From: Zingiber officinale
Taxonomy: Eukaryota; Streptophyta; Magnoliopsida; Zingiberales; Zingiberaceae
Assembly: GCF_018446385.1 (NCBI RefSeq)
Contig: NC_056001.1
Coordinates: 7,893,600 to 7,957,599 of the forward strand
Direction of reading: 5' to 3'
DNA: 64,000 nucleotides
Made by a program: the position numbers and the translations under genes. Below are positions 24,048 through 36,264 of this stretch, piece after piece; position 1 is the first letter of the stretch; each line of letters opens with the position of its first letter. The notes under the pieces were generated by a model. The model was not told the origin of the DNA. It searched no databases and saw only the letters and a list, made by a program, of their open reading frames with translations.

Positions 24048-25068
24048 ATCACATTTTGTTTTGGCATTTTTTTAAAATTAACAGTGTTTATTTAAGTACA
24101 ATCTATTCTTTTTCTCTGTCTACCAGGTACCTTCAGTATTGTAAATAAATATTTCCAGGATCATTCATGAACACGATGAGGCCTTTATTACAACAACCAG
24201 AATTTTTTTTCTCCCCCAGTATGAATATGCCAAATGGTCCTTGTGAAGAGAATCAATCTTAACCTTGAGGGTTTTTTTACAACCAAAAAATAGCATATTC
24301 TTGATAATGTTAAAAGAAATATCAAGTTGTAATGAAAAGAATAACTAAGATGAAGAAACCAACTGAGATTTTGATAAAGTTTGATATAATTACGAACAAA
24401 ACAAGACGCTTAAATATAAGAGTTTCAAAATCGCAAAGCCTAATAATAATAAAAATAATTGTTATATTAGGCCCGTGGAAAGACTGTTCCAATAAATTAA
24501 CTATTAAAATAAGTGCTCACATTCGCTAATCTTTGAAAGCCATCTTGGATTAGCCAACCAAGCTGACAGTAAAACATTTTCTTCAAGTTTTCACGTCTCT
24601 AAGTCTAAAATATTCCTCAACTTTTCACCCCATACAATTTGTCTTCCTTAATCTAAGATAGTTGACCTCATAGATTTGACAATCAAGCACAAAGTTAAAT
24701 GTGTTCTCAACTCTTAGTTATACTTCAAATACTCTGCAATTACTATGCTTGTATCAACACATTAGAAGTCCAACTGCGAAACACATTTTGGAAGCACAAA
24801 CCATGACTGATAGACTAAATCAAACTCATGACTCTCGTAACGGGATCAAGTTAGATTATCGACTATTTAAGATAATCGCTTGGTCGTTCACCAAAACTAT
24901 GTTAGTCACAGCACAAGCATAACGTGAGAAAAATGCCCTAACAAAGCAAATTGGCACATGTAATTATCATAAGTTTTTTTTTTTCCTTTTTTCCTCTGAT
25001 GTGAATTGCTGAATATTTGATGCTAGATGATCTATCTCGAGGCTATCCAAAAGTTTCCAAAGTTGGCC
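24048..25068. other. Intergenic, no gene seen
   Basis: AT-rich sequence between the tRNA and the 3' end of the HSF gene. It probably includes the HSF 3' UTR near 24.9-25.07 kb. No supported open frames. Confidence 0.4.
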
Positions 25069-27542
25069 TTACATCCCTTCATTTTTGCTAGAATTAACCA
25101 ACTCTAGATCAACATAAAGTGGATTTGCTTCTAGGAATTGTTCCCAGAAAGGATCATTTATACTTGGAAGTTTGTCATCTTCATTCAAGGTATCCATACC
25201 AATATCAGAAGGGAACTTTCCAGCTTCAACAACAACCAGATCACATTCATGATTGATGTTTACGTAATTGCTCTTTGCCTGGGGTATTGAATAACTTAAA
25301 TTTTGAGTAACATTAGCTTCCCCAATTGGTATCCTACCTTGCATTGCGGAAACTTGTGCGGCAAAAGGATCAGAATGGTAGAGAGCAATGGCCTCCGATA
25401 TTCCAGGTTCCAGATTTGTTTTTGCCATCTCAGCTGGTGTAATCATGGCCTCAGAAGATTGAATCTCTGATGGAGCAGGTGATGAAAGAATCATTGAATG
25501 TTCTGTGGGAGCAGGAGAGCAAGAAACACTAGATGTTGAAGGGACCTCAGATAGAGTAACTCTGGAGTTCCTCAAAGTTTCACAATCTAAGGTTTCCACG
25601 GAGGAATGGATGTCATCGACCAAAGTGTTCCTAGATTCACTGACAGATTCCAGCCTGGGAGTTGTGCCATACTTTAGAATCTGCATCATCATTGCTTTAG
25701 CTGCTTTATTTATCAACAGCTTGTATTTGATAATCTGACCTTCATGCGATGAGTTTTCAACCTTAGTTCTATCCAGATTAGGATATCGACGTTTCTTATT
25801 AACCCCAGCTATCCGTTGACTGCTGTCATTTTGTTGCACGAACTGGGATAGGAAACCAGGATTCTGCATAGCTTTTGCCAAGAATGACATCATCTGCTGC
25901 TGGTGATGTTCCATGCCTTGAAGACGTTGCACTAAGGTCTTCAAATGATGATCAGTGGATTGCTGCTGCTGTCTAAGCCTATCCAGTTCTTGCATTAGGA
26001 CATTTTTATCCCTCTTAAGCCTCTCAATCTCCTTCACCAATCCAAACTTACCTAACTCGACACATGCTGCCCCAGTAGCGTTTTGTGTTTGTAACTCCTG
26101 AGGTTGGTTCTGTGTATGTGTAGTTTTTCTCCTGTTGATGGTCTTCAACAGATGTTTCTGGCCTCTTAAGAACCCCTCATTTGCAAATTCCCATTGATCA
26201 GGATCAACCTTTCTAAAACCCTGTTTAACCAGTTAGAACATAAGCAGATTCAAGATTCCTCCCCACTCAAAAAGAATAACTGCATATCAAACACCACTGA
26301 AATTTTTAAAAAATTTAAAATATCTGCTAATTTGATAATAATGCATAATGGAGACAAGATTCTAGCATTTAACTGTCATTTAAACATTGCTAGAACCTTC
26401 AAGTTAAGTATTAAGATCATTTATGCACATCAATTAACATAACAGCAAGAAAGTTAATTGAAGTGCCTAAGGAGTATTCAAATGAAAAATCTTTTATGAA
26501 CATCAAGTAAGTTTGTTATTTGTTGGAACCAAACTTGGAATTGTCCATACCTTGTAAGCAAATTCTTAGATATAGCTCTCATAGATAATCAGGACACAAG
26601 CTAACTTGAATAACTTGAAAACCTTCAAACAGCATGCAAAAAGATGTTGAGCAAGTGAAGCATAACAATGAAATAACCAAAAGCTCCAAGACGAAATGAC
26701 AAAAGGTATTTGTTTGTTATCATTTCGAGCCTGAATTATTTTTTCTAATAACAAATACCACATGTCCATTTGATGTGAACATCAACAAGTCAAATATCTA
26801 GAGTAAAAGCTTCTTGATGTACCACAAAAGAGCAGCTAGGTTGATCTTAGAAATGCATATTAATTTGAAGAAATATATTCCATAAATTACACCTATGAAA
26901 GTGGCTGTTCTAAAACCCTAGATGACAGATTGTAGGACCAAGGAACCTACATCATGCTTGTGCAAACTAGGATTGTACCACTGGACAATTGTGTCTGTTG
27001 CTTACTCCGGCTGCAAATGGTCTTAAACCCTGGCTTACAGATAAAGGATGTCTCACCATCTAAGTTTCCATCCAAACATATTGATCGGACGGATTCCCAT
27101 GCTCACCCGACCTACTAATCCCGACTTCCAACTTTGGAATTAATAGTATTTCTAAATCCAATTTGTTTGTGTCTATCTCTGTTAGATGACCAACCTCACT
27201 GCAAGTCTCTTCTGGCTAAAATTAACACTTCGATCAGACACTCCAGAAGCACGGAAGACAGAGCTTAAAGAAGCTTACATATGTATTGAGCTGCCTAACA
27301 AAGCTGGAGAAATTGTCGTGCTTGAAGTACTTGGGGAGGAGGTTCCTCGCGAACTCGGGCGGATTCCAAACGACGAAGTTGTTGTTCGCATCTCCCCACG
27401 AGACGATAGAGTTGGTAGAGAGGTCATCCACCATCTCATACGTCTTGCTGAGGAACGGCGGTGGCGCGCCGCTGACTAGGTTCGCATTAACGGTGGCTGC
27501 CGTCGGCGCAGCCTCTCCACCGGCGTTCTTCGCCGCAACCAT
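25069..27542 (-). CDS. HSFA1: Class A1 heat stress transcription factor
   Basis: Two exons, 27279-27542 and 25069-26220, give 471 residues. The intron (26221-27278) lies at the conserved HSF position inside the DNA-binding domain, between QLNTY and GFRKVDPD. The winged helix-turn-helix domain spans about residues 24-117, with recognition helix sequence [11 protein letters not shown]. The HR-A/B oligomerisation coiled coil (about 147-205) has the longer spacing of class A. NKKRRYP near 230 is a likely nuclear signal. NDPFWEQFL near residue 443 is an AHA activation motif, and the Leu-rich end (YVDLELV) may help export. HSFA1 proteins are master regulators that trimerise and bind nGAAn arrays to start the heat response. 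A GA-rich 5' leader lies at 27630-27655. No damage was seen. Assignment to A1 rather than another class A member rests on the AHA and linker. Confidence 0.92.
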
Positions 27543-28269
27543 TCTCTCCCGATATCGGAAGCAGACAAAGGCCGCGCGTTAGGGTTCGGGTAACCGTAAT
27601 TCGATCAGGAGAAGAGTGAAGAAAGGATCCACAGAAAGAGAGAAAGAGAGAGATGGTGGCCGAAGTGGCAACTGGCAAAGGAGTTTTTCGTTCGGTGGGT
27701 TTTGGCTTCTTCTATTCTGTCGCATAAAATCGGAAAAAGTTTCGAATTAATTCGATTCGACTAAAGAATAATAATAAGGAAAATATTTGTCCGGTAACTG
27801 ATACTGTTTATTTACAAAGGAAATTTGACCCGCTATGTTTACTTGGAAAGATAAAATATGACCCCGTGGGTCATCCGAGACTGTATGGGACGGGAGTTGC
27901 TGTAATGAGATCATCGGGTCGAAACTTAGTGGCAGTAGGGGAATAAATCTCCTATCCCTGTATCTCACCCGGTCCGTTCCGTTAGTTCGGGTGCTGTGAT
28001 TTATCTCTTTCATGATGGCCGTGGGTCCGGTCGGTGGAGGCCCTGCTGTAATTGGAAAGATAAAATATAAAACAAGGTGATGTTTTTGTTTACTTGGAAA
28101 TTTGACACCACGCTTGCCCTTCAACGAGACCAGTGGCCGAACTGCTTCCACAACACGAGGTTCCAGTCTATCCTCTCCGTGCGCGCTCCTCCATCCACAA
28201 CCAGACCTCCCTTTTCTTGATCCTTTATCCCCATCTCCCACCCATGCGTCAACTCCAACCGTCGCCCAA
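27543..28269. promoter_or_regulatory. Shared divergent promoter region of HSFA1 and ENH1
   Basis: The two start codons face away from each other across 727 bases. The HSF side has a GA-rich leader. The centre holds a dispersed repeat copy (27905-28045). I did not find a convincing heat shock element. Whether one promoter serves both genes is unknown. Confidence 0.5.
27905..28045 (+). repeat. Dispersed repeat, copy 2
   Basis: Second copy of the 7918-8060 repeat, here in the intergenic space between the divergent HSF and ENH1 genes. The alignment is by eye and imperfect. Confidence 0.55.
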
Positions 28270-30354
28270 ATGGCAGCAGCAGCGGCAGCAGCTCCACCTT
28301 CCGCTTCCTCCGTCGCCGCCGCTTCCTCCATTTCCAAGCGCGCTCTACTTGCTCCCTCCTCGCGCGCTGCGGCACAGGTAAAGTGCTTCTCCTCCGACCC
28401 TTCAAACATGAGGCCGTGATCTTAATCGACCTCAAGTTTGTGCCTTGTGTAGAAGTCTTCTTTCCTTGGCTTGTCATTGGGGGTGAAGATCGAGGGTAGG
28501 AGGAGGAATGCTTCTCTCGAAGGAAGGCGAGGGCTCGAGGTCAACGCGAGGACGGCTGGGACGTCGAAGAACATAGAGGTTGAGGTCGACAAGCCCTTGG
28601 GCCTAACACTGGGGCAGAAGCCCGCCGGTGGAGTCGTTATCACTGTGAGATGATCTTTCTATGGTTGCTATTGCGCGCATTTCACTGTGATAAGTCAATC
28701 AGTTTTGATCTGTAGAAGTATAGTTTTTGCATAATCATATAAATTGGTCGTTTCCTAACAGCTTGTGGCACAATTGCATTCTTGACATTAATGATCAACA
28801 AGTTCAATGGAAAGTGAAAACTCTAAAGACACTTGTAGAGATTAGTACTATTTTAGCTCTTAGAAGTAAGTAATGAACAGGGATCTCTTTCTCTTTGTGC
28901 TCAATTGGGAAAAAAATTAAAAAAGAAGTTATCCAAAAATTACATGGCTTCATTGTATTCTCTTTCAAGTTTCAACCAAGTACATTCAATTTACATCTCC
29001 TTTGCTATTTTCCCAGTTACTTGCTCTTAATATTTCCTTATTTTGTCAGTTTAACAGTGTATTAAATTTTGTATCTGTTTCTCGCATAGATTTCATTTCT
29101 AGGTAAAGTTAGCCAGTAGCTTGACCTTACCATAATGCTCTCATTTTCATCATGATGATATGTTAATCTTATTTTTGCATTGAATTCTATTCAAGACTAT
29201 TGTCACTTCTAATGCTACATAATAAAACAGAACGCCAATCAAGTGATATAATATCGATAGGCATTTGGTTAATCTTTTTTGGTTGACTAATGTACCGTGA
29301 TTGATTATTTTCTAGGCAGTAGATTCTGGTGGAAATGCAGCAAAGGCAGGGCTTAGGGCTGGAGACCAAGTATTGTACACAAGCAGCTTCTTTGGGGATG
29401 AGCTGTGGCCTGCTGATAAGCTGGGTTTTACCAAAACAGCTATCCAAGCAAAGCCAGACTCTGTTTATTTTGTAGTAAACAGGTATGATCTACTGGGGTC
29501 TGTTGTTATGTCTGGCAGAAATACCTAAATATGAAATGGTGAAAATATTTGTTAGGGCTTTCCATCCAGTAATATATCTATGTACTTTTCTTCTTGAAGA
29601 GAGGAACATTTAAATGTTCAGAATATTAGGGAGTTTATAGACACAATGTTTGCACTTTTCCTAATACGTTCTTTATCTTTTATCTGATTCTTATTCTCCC
29701 TGTTGCATTTCTTTACACTCCAACAGGGGAGCAGAGGTAGATGTAAAAAGACTAACTAAGAGGCCTGCTCCTCCTCGATTTGGTCGCACCTTGACTGAAG
29801 CACAAAAGGCAAGCTAATCGTTATGCCTCAGTCTTGACGTTGTCCTGTGACTGATGCTATCATTAGTATAAACTCCATACTTCCACTCATAGTTGTTCAA
29901 ATGGTTCCTACATGCATCTTTTGCAGGAAAGAGCAACTCACATATGCCTCGACTGTGGCTTTATTTACTTTCTGTCAAAGCCTTTTGAAGAGCAGGCAAG
30001 CGCAATTTTGCAAATCTTCCATTGCTTTGCATTCTGCAAAACTCTTTCTGCTACTACTCAACATATATCATGAGTTTCAACTTATTAGAATAGGAGGAAC
30101 ACAAGCTTTGCTTATAGATGAGCATTTCCTTTCTTCTTCTGAAAACACATTAACATAGCAAGCTTGTGGTTTTACATTTGCAGCCTGATGGATACATTTG
30201 CCCGCAATGCAATGCACCAAAGAAGCGGTTTGCTCGCTACAATGCTGTTACCGGAAAAACAATCGGCAGTGGGTTGCCACCCATTGGGGTGCTAATTGGC
30301 CTAGTGGTCGGGATCGCTGCGGTTGGTGGGCTTGTTGTCTATGGTCTCCAGTAA
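28270..30354 (+). CDS. ENH1: ENH1-type plastid PDZ-rubredoxin protein
   Basis: Six exons splice to 262 residues: 28270-28377, 28453-28644, 29316-29482, 29727-29808, 29927-29995 and 30184-30354. The Ala/Ser-rich start without acidic residues is a chloroplast transit peptide. A PDZ domain (about residues 82-170) includes [15 protein letters not shown] and [12 protein letters not shown] rubredoxin domain follows, with iron ligands in CLDCG (C190, C193) and CPQCNAP (C212, C215). A C-terminal membrane helix (about 239-260) completes it. In Arabidopsis, ENH1 acts in plastids in reactive-oxygen detoxification and was found as an enhancer of sos3 salt sensitivity. Introns 4 and 5 begin with GC (AAG/GCAAGC and CAG/GCAAGC) rather than GT. 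The family's protein sequence runs straight across both joins, which supports the unusual donors. Confidence 0.93.
29809..29926 (+). other. GC-AG intron (intron 4 of ENH1)
   Basis: Donor AAG/GCAAGC, acceptor TTTTGCAG. Reading through meets TAA after two codons, and splicing here joins EAQK to [10 protein letters not shown] in frame. Confidence 0.85.
29996..30183 (+). other. GC-AG intron (intron 5 of ENH1)
   Basis: Donor CAG/GCAAGC, acceptor TTGCAG. Splicing joins PFEEQ to PDGYICPQC, the expected rubredoxin sequence. No GT donor nearby gives the same protein. Confidence 0.85.
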
Positions 30355-31780
30355 ATGTTGATATGAATTTTGATTCTTGAATGTAAGAAAGTTTCATGTC
30401 ACTTCATGTTCTGTATGAATTCCTCCTGGCAAATGTTTTAGTATGGAAATCTTATTTTATCAGAATGTTTTACGCTACTACCATGTTTTTCGTGGAGTGA
30501 CGGTAGCCCTTCTGCTGGGGTATACATTCCTTGTAATTTCAATAATATTAGTTGTTAGTTGAAACGTCAACTGCATACCAATAATTCATCTTTTTTCTTT
30601 CACAAAAGTTTTTTTATTCTAACAAAAAAATCTTTTTGTTAAATATCTTTGAAAAGGATATCGATTCGAACAAGATTTTTATTAAATTTTGGCTCACGGG
30701 AAATTCACACTCAAACAAGAGATTCATCAAACTTCTCTGGAATGTTAAAAGGTCCCTTGGTTTGCCGTGTGCCAATGGCCATCACTTTCATTACCACACA
30801 CTCAAGACGCATAGATAATTCCCTGCCCGAGAATTGTTTCAGCTTTGATCAACAAAAAGTTGATACGCTCGTCTCTCAGAGAGTTCGTTTTCAGATTATA
30901 TGAATAGAGGTAAATTGGCTAGGCAATGGGAGGGTTTTTTTTTCCGCTTTGATCAAAATAATATAAATAATCTACCATTGTGCTAATTGATCGAAGAGAT
31001 GAAGTGGTGGCTCTCATGAGTAGTCTTCTTGTCACCTGCTTTCTTTCCCCGTGTAAAAGCAACCATGCTAATGCCAGCTTGTGTTCCATGAGTGGAATTC
31101 CTGCTAAGTCTACGGAGGAATATAAAAGTAATGGTTTGGTAAAAAGGCCTTCTTTGCCTACCTGTTTCATATCTTGCTTTCGTGATTGAAGTCATGCAGA
31201 TAACCTGTTTGTTGTTAGTCCCTGTATATAATAATAAATGCTATCATTTTCATACTTGTCTCCCTTTCGATGATGATAGAACTATAAGAAAATGAAAAAG
31301 TTTACTAGTTTATTATTTGCTGTACGTTTGCAAACCAAACCAGCCGGTAATCGTAGCTGATGAAATTTCATTCTTTTGAGGTTTTTCAGCAGGAGGAATA
31401 TTGTGAATAACGTTAATTTTGGAGATTTAGATGCTATGGTGGTCTTTATGAGGAAAACTGAATCAAGTTTTTAGAATGGTCTCAATAAGTAGCTTGTTAG
31501 TTTACAAAATATTTCTTTTTTTTTTATCTACTAGAGTTTTTTATGCACTAACAACTATTGCCTGACATTTTAGTGGCAGACACTTTGGAGGAAGGAAAAA
31601 ACAAGTAAAACACTTGAAAATCTAGCTACAAGTCCATTGTTATCTGCCATTGAATTTAATCATTTTTTTGTAGAAAAAAAATATGCTTCATGTTTACAGT
31701 TTACATAACCTTCAACCAGTTAAAATTTCACAAGTGCACGATTTATTGTCAAGTAATAAAAATATTGATCTATAACGAAT
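30355..31780. other. Intergenic, no gene seen
   Basis: The ENH1 3' UTR is presumably the first 200-300 bases. The rest is AT-rich; short open frames on both strands lack motifs. Confidence 0.4.
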
Positions 31781-31782
31781 GT

Positions 31783-34700
31783 TGATTAAACACTAAGTGA
31801 GATTACAATGCTAGTTATCTAGACAATAGAGGTTGTGTGCATTCAAGAGAGAGAGAGATATCGATGGCAAATATTATGACACTCTCAATTGCTAAGATTA
31901 TGGAAGAAATTATGACTGAGATTTCACTATCAATTGCTAAGATATGGCAGAAATTATGGCTGAGATTTCAAAATCTAATTTACTATAATTTGTGCATTAG
32001 CAGTATATTTTTTTACCTAAAATAGATTAGCGGTAATGAATGTAATTGCTATAAATATTTTCTTGTCTATAATAGGTTGTACAGTAATTCTTATCTAAAG
32101 AAAAGATCATTAAATAAAGAGGCATTTAGCCATTTTATCAAATATTGTCATGGTATCAAAACAAATTCATAACTGAATCTTCGAATCTTTGTCAGTTTCT
32201 TTTAGCTTATGTCTTACAAAGTTTTCTGGTTTACTATCATTTTTTTTGGGTTGATTAATTTTTGATCAACAACTTTGGCTTTGAGATTTTATTTGTTTGG
32301 AAGAATGTTTGAGAATTTTTTTGGAAGAATGTCTACAGAGACTTTGGCTATCAAATTCACAGGAAAGAATTATGTAGCATGGGAATTTCAGTTCAGAATA
32401 TTTCTGAAAGGGAAGGAGCTTTGGAATCACATTGACGGATCTACTCTTGTTCCTAAAGAAGGTATAGAACTTAGTCAATGGGAAGCAAAGGATGCTCATC
32501 TCTTGGATTTTAGGTTCTATTGAACCTCATATGGTGAACAATTTGCGTTCCTTTAGCATGGCTAAGGAGATGTGGGATTATTTGCAACGCATATAACATC
32601 AAGATAACATTGCAAGATGATTTCAACTAGAACTTTAGATTGGTAACTTTAGTCAAGGTAATCTCCCTATTGAGCAATATTATTCTGGATTTATTATTCT
32701 ATGGAGCGAATATTCTCGTCTTATCTATTCAAAGGTACCTAAAGAGGCCTTAGTCAGCCTTCAACCAATTCATGAAGATAGTAGACATGATCAGTTTTTG
32801 ATGAAACTGAGGCTAGAATTTGAAGTTGTACGGGCTGGATTACTGAATAGAAATCCTGTCTCTTCCTTGGATATATGTCTTAGAGAATTATTGTGTGAAG
32901 AACAAAGAATGACTACACAAGTTGTTCTAGGTTCGACTAAGGAGATATCTGAGGTTGTTAATGTTGCTTATGCGGCTCAAGGGAAGAACCGAGGAAAGGG
33001 ACAAATGCAATGCTATAGTTGCAAAGAGTTCGGGTATATTGCCCGCAATTGTGGTAAGAAATTTTGCAATTATTGTAAACAAAATGGACACATTATCAAG
33101 CAATGTCCTACACGCCCAGAAAATTGATGAGGCGAAGCTTTTCAGGCTGCTATCTCAAACCCTTCCACTATCAGCTCTACAACCACAATTGATGGCACAA
33201 ATCAATCTTTTGCTACTCTAGAAATGGTCCAACAAATGATCATCACAGCATTTTCTACTCTTGGACTTCATGGTCAGGGTAAGATTGTTTCTTCTCCTTG
33301 GTTTGTTGATTTTGGGGCATCAAATTATATGACTAGATCACCTAATTGGTTGTATAATCTTTAGAAGTATACTGGTAAATAAAATATTCAAATTTCTAAT
33401 GGTAGTAATCTTCCAACCATTGGTGATATTGGACCTTCCTTTCGTCATGTATTTGTCTCTCGTGGATTGTCTACTAGTTTAATTTCTGTTGGGCAGTTGG
33501 TATATAATAACTGTGATGTAAATTTCTCTCACTGTGATTGTCTTGTGCAGGATCAGAGGTCAGGGAAGGTGATCGCGAGGGGGCCTAAAGTGGGTAGATT
33601 ATTTCCATTGCAATTTACTATTCCTAGAACTTTATTTTTGGCTTCTATTATTATTGAAAATAAGGCTGACGTTTGGTATAAACGATTGGGCCATCCAAAT
33701 AATGTGATATTGTCTCATTTGATGAAGCATGATTTTCTTGGCAACAAAAATCAGTGTTCTTCTAATAGTTTCTCTCTTGATTGCTCTGTTTGTAAACTAG
33801 GAAAGAGTAAAATATTACTTTTTCCTACTTATGGTACTCGTGCTAATATATGTTTTAAGAGTATGCATAGTGATGTTTGGGGTGTTACTCCTATCATTTC
33901 ACATATGCAATATAAATATTTCATGGACATTTATTGATGACTATAGTTGTTTCACATGGATATATTTTCTGCGTATCAAAGCTGAAGTGTTAACTGTTTT
34001 CAGAATTTTTGTGGCTTATATTGAGACTCAATTTTCACCTTCGTTAAAGTTTTACGGTCTGATAATGGTGGTGAGTATATGTCAGATGATTTCCAAGATT
34101 TCCTACAACAGAAAGGTATTATATCTCAACGATCATGCCTTTATACCCCTCAACAGAATGAGGTGGCTGAATGGAAGAACCATCACTTGCTAGATATGGT
34201 TCACACTTTACTCTTAGAGATATCAATTCCGCCTAGATTTTTGGTGGAAGCTCTGCCGACTGCAGTTTATCTGATTAATCGGTTACCTTCTCAACAATTG
34301 AATTTTAATTCTCCTTACTTTTGCCTTTTTGGTATACAGCCTGATTATCATATGCTTCACACTTTTGGATGTATTTGCTTTGTTCACTTACCTCCACATG
34401 AACGCCACAAGCTTACAACTCATTCAGTAAGGTGTGAATTTATGGGATATAGCACTACTCACAAAGAATTTCTGTGTTATGATGCTGCCACTAATCGACT
34501 GCGTGTTTCTAGAAATGTGATTTTCTTTGAACATGAGTACTATTTTCAGCAGCAATATCTCCCTTCAAATTGTGTTCTTCTTCCTATCTTTGATGATATA
34601 TCTCCCTCCATTGAGCGTTTTAAACTTGATTTTGTCAATCAACGACGACAATCCCCGTCATCGCAAATCCTTCCCGACCCTGATCGAGTGCCCACTTCAG

Positions 34701-35106
34701 TGGCTCCTCGAAGATCTAATCATATCAGTCGTCCTCCTTATTGGTATGATTTTTCTACTATTTTAGCTGATATTACAATTCCTACCTCTTAATCTCAGGC
34801 TACTAAATATGTATGTTGGGAGAAATCTATGCAAGAGGAACTTCAAGCTTTTCAATAGAACCATACTTAGGATATTGTCCCTTGTCCTACTGGTATCAAA
34901 CCTATTGGTTATAAATGGGTATATTCTATTAAGATGAGATATAATGGCTCACGTGATCGATACAAAGCAAGGTTGGTGGCACTCGAAAATCGACAAGAGT
35001 ACGAAGTTGATTATGATGAGACATTTGCACCATTAGCAAAAATGACAACAATGTGCTTGTTCTAGCTATTATTGCTTCTAAGGGCTGGTCATTAGACAGA
35101 TAAATG
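31783..35106 (+). mobile_element. Copia-type retrotransposon fossil, 3' part missing
   Basis: TGGTATCAAAAC at about 32152 is an initiator-Met-type primer site, so a 5' LTR should end just before it. Its start is uncertain (a TGTTGATTAAAC at 31783 is a candidate). Downstream come gag with a CCHC knuckle pair (CYSCKEFGYIARNC, CNYCKQNGHIIKQC), protease, GAG-pre-integrase and integrase with its C-terminal part, then the start of reverse transcriptase. The element stops at about 35.1 kb where another LTR begins, and no 3' LTR was found. It is broken in many places and probably old. Confidence 0.75.
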
Positions 35107-36264
35107 TGTTAGTGCGGTTAGCACTAACAGTCTAACTCGGGTTTTGATGAATGACAAATTAGGTTAAGTTAGTTTTGTTGTTGATCTAACACTTTGACCG
35201 AGTGTGCAGGCGAAGCCCAGACAGGTCGACGGGCTGACCGGATGTCTGGCACGAATCCTAGTTAGGTCGACGGGCCGACCGGATAGCTGGCACGAAGTTC
35301 AAATGGGTTGAAGCGTTGATCGAACATTTGCCACGAAGTCCAGCTAGGTTGACGGGCTGACCAGATAGCTGCCACGAAGTCCAGACGGGTTGAAGGGCTG
35401 ACTGGACGTCTGGCAGGTAAGTAAAGGTAATGCACTGGAGGGGAGTGACTGTGAGGACGCGTTCCCGGGAAGGGAACTTAGGTGTCGATCCAACTTAGAT
35501 CCATTTCAGAAATCTAAGTTGAGATCGTGACTAGATTCCGATCTTCGAAAGACGGAATCTAAGTCATACTCTTTATGTTAAAATTATAAACTGTGCTAAT
35601 ACTTTGTTTTGCAGGATATACATTGCCTCAGACTAACCTTGTCTTGCAGGAGAAGGAGTCTCTGGAGAAAGGTGGTCCGGGCGCCCGGAGGGGATCCGAG
35701 CGCCCGGAGGCAAGTTTTATCCCTTGACGCGACATCGACACGTGAAGCTCGTTGGTTGGGCTTGCTACGTCATGGTTGAGGTGCCCTGAAGGTTCCAGGC
35801 GCCCCGAGCATCATATAAAAGAAGGGTCAGGGGTGGAGCTTCAGAGACAACTCAGAATTGGCAATCTGCTTCCTCGTGCTGCTGCGACGCTATGATCTCC
35901 GACAAGCTTTCCTTTTATGTTCTAATTCTTTTTATTGTCGGTAATTTTTTTTATTGACAATTTTGTACTTAATTTGTAATCTATATTCGAATTGCTAGTG
36001 AATTGCCCAACGAAAGCACTCGACGAGTGCGGGCCTTAGAGTAGGAGTCGACACATGCTTCGAACCAAGTAAAAAGAACCTATGTTAGCCTTGTTTCCTT
36101 TTGCTTATATTTTCCGCTGCGCTAAACTCTTTTCGACGTTTTTTTTGTTATCGAATATTCACCCCCCCTCTATCGATTCTTCACGGTCCAACAAGTGGTA
36201 TCAGAGTAGGTACCGCTCTGATTTGGTGCAACCACCAATCAGACAAGGGGGTTTTCTGTTTTAA
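35107..36264 (+). mobile_element. LTR plus primer site of another LTR retrotransposon, inserted in the Copia fossil
   Basis: A TGTTAG...CCAACA long terminal repeat (35107-36193, about 1.09 kb) is followed two bases later by TGGTATCAGAGT, a Met-tRNA-type primer site. Only about 70 bases of interior remain before sequence of a different element. There is no partner LTR or coding region in the window. It abuts the reverse transcriptase part of the preceding Copia fossil, suggesting insertion into it. Confidence 0.75.
35205..35420 (+). repeat. Degenerate tandem repeat in the LTR
   Basis: About five units of 46-50 bases, each with a GACGGGCTGACCGGAT-like phrase followed by (G/C)GCACGAA or TGCCACGAAGTCCAG. 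Probably part of the LTR U3 region. Confidence 0.75.

Noticed and set aside
28133-28381. Pro/Gln-rich frame starting upstream of the ENH1 ATG
   Set aside because: It overlaps the ENH1 first exon in another frame. The Ala/Ser frame from 28270 splices into the PDZ and rubredoxin sequence.
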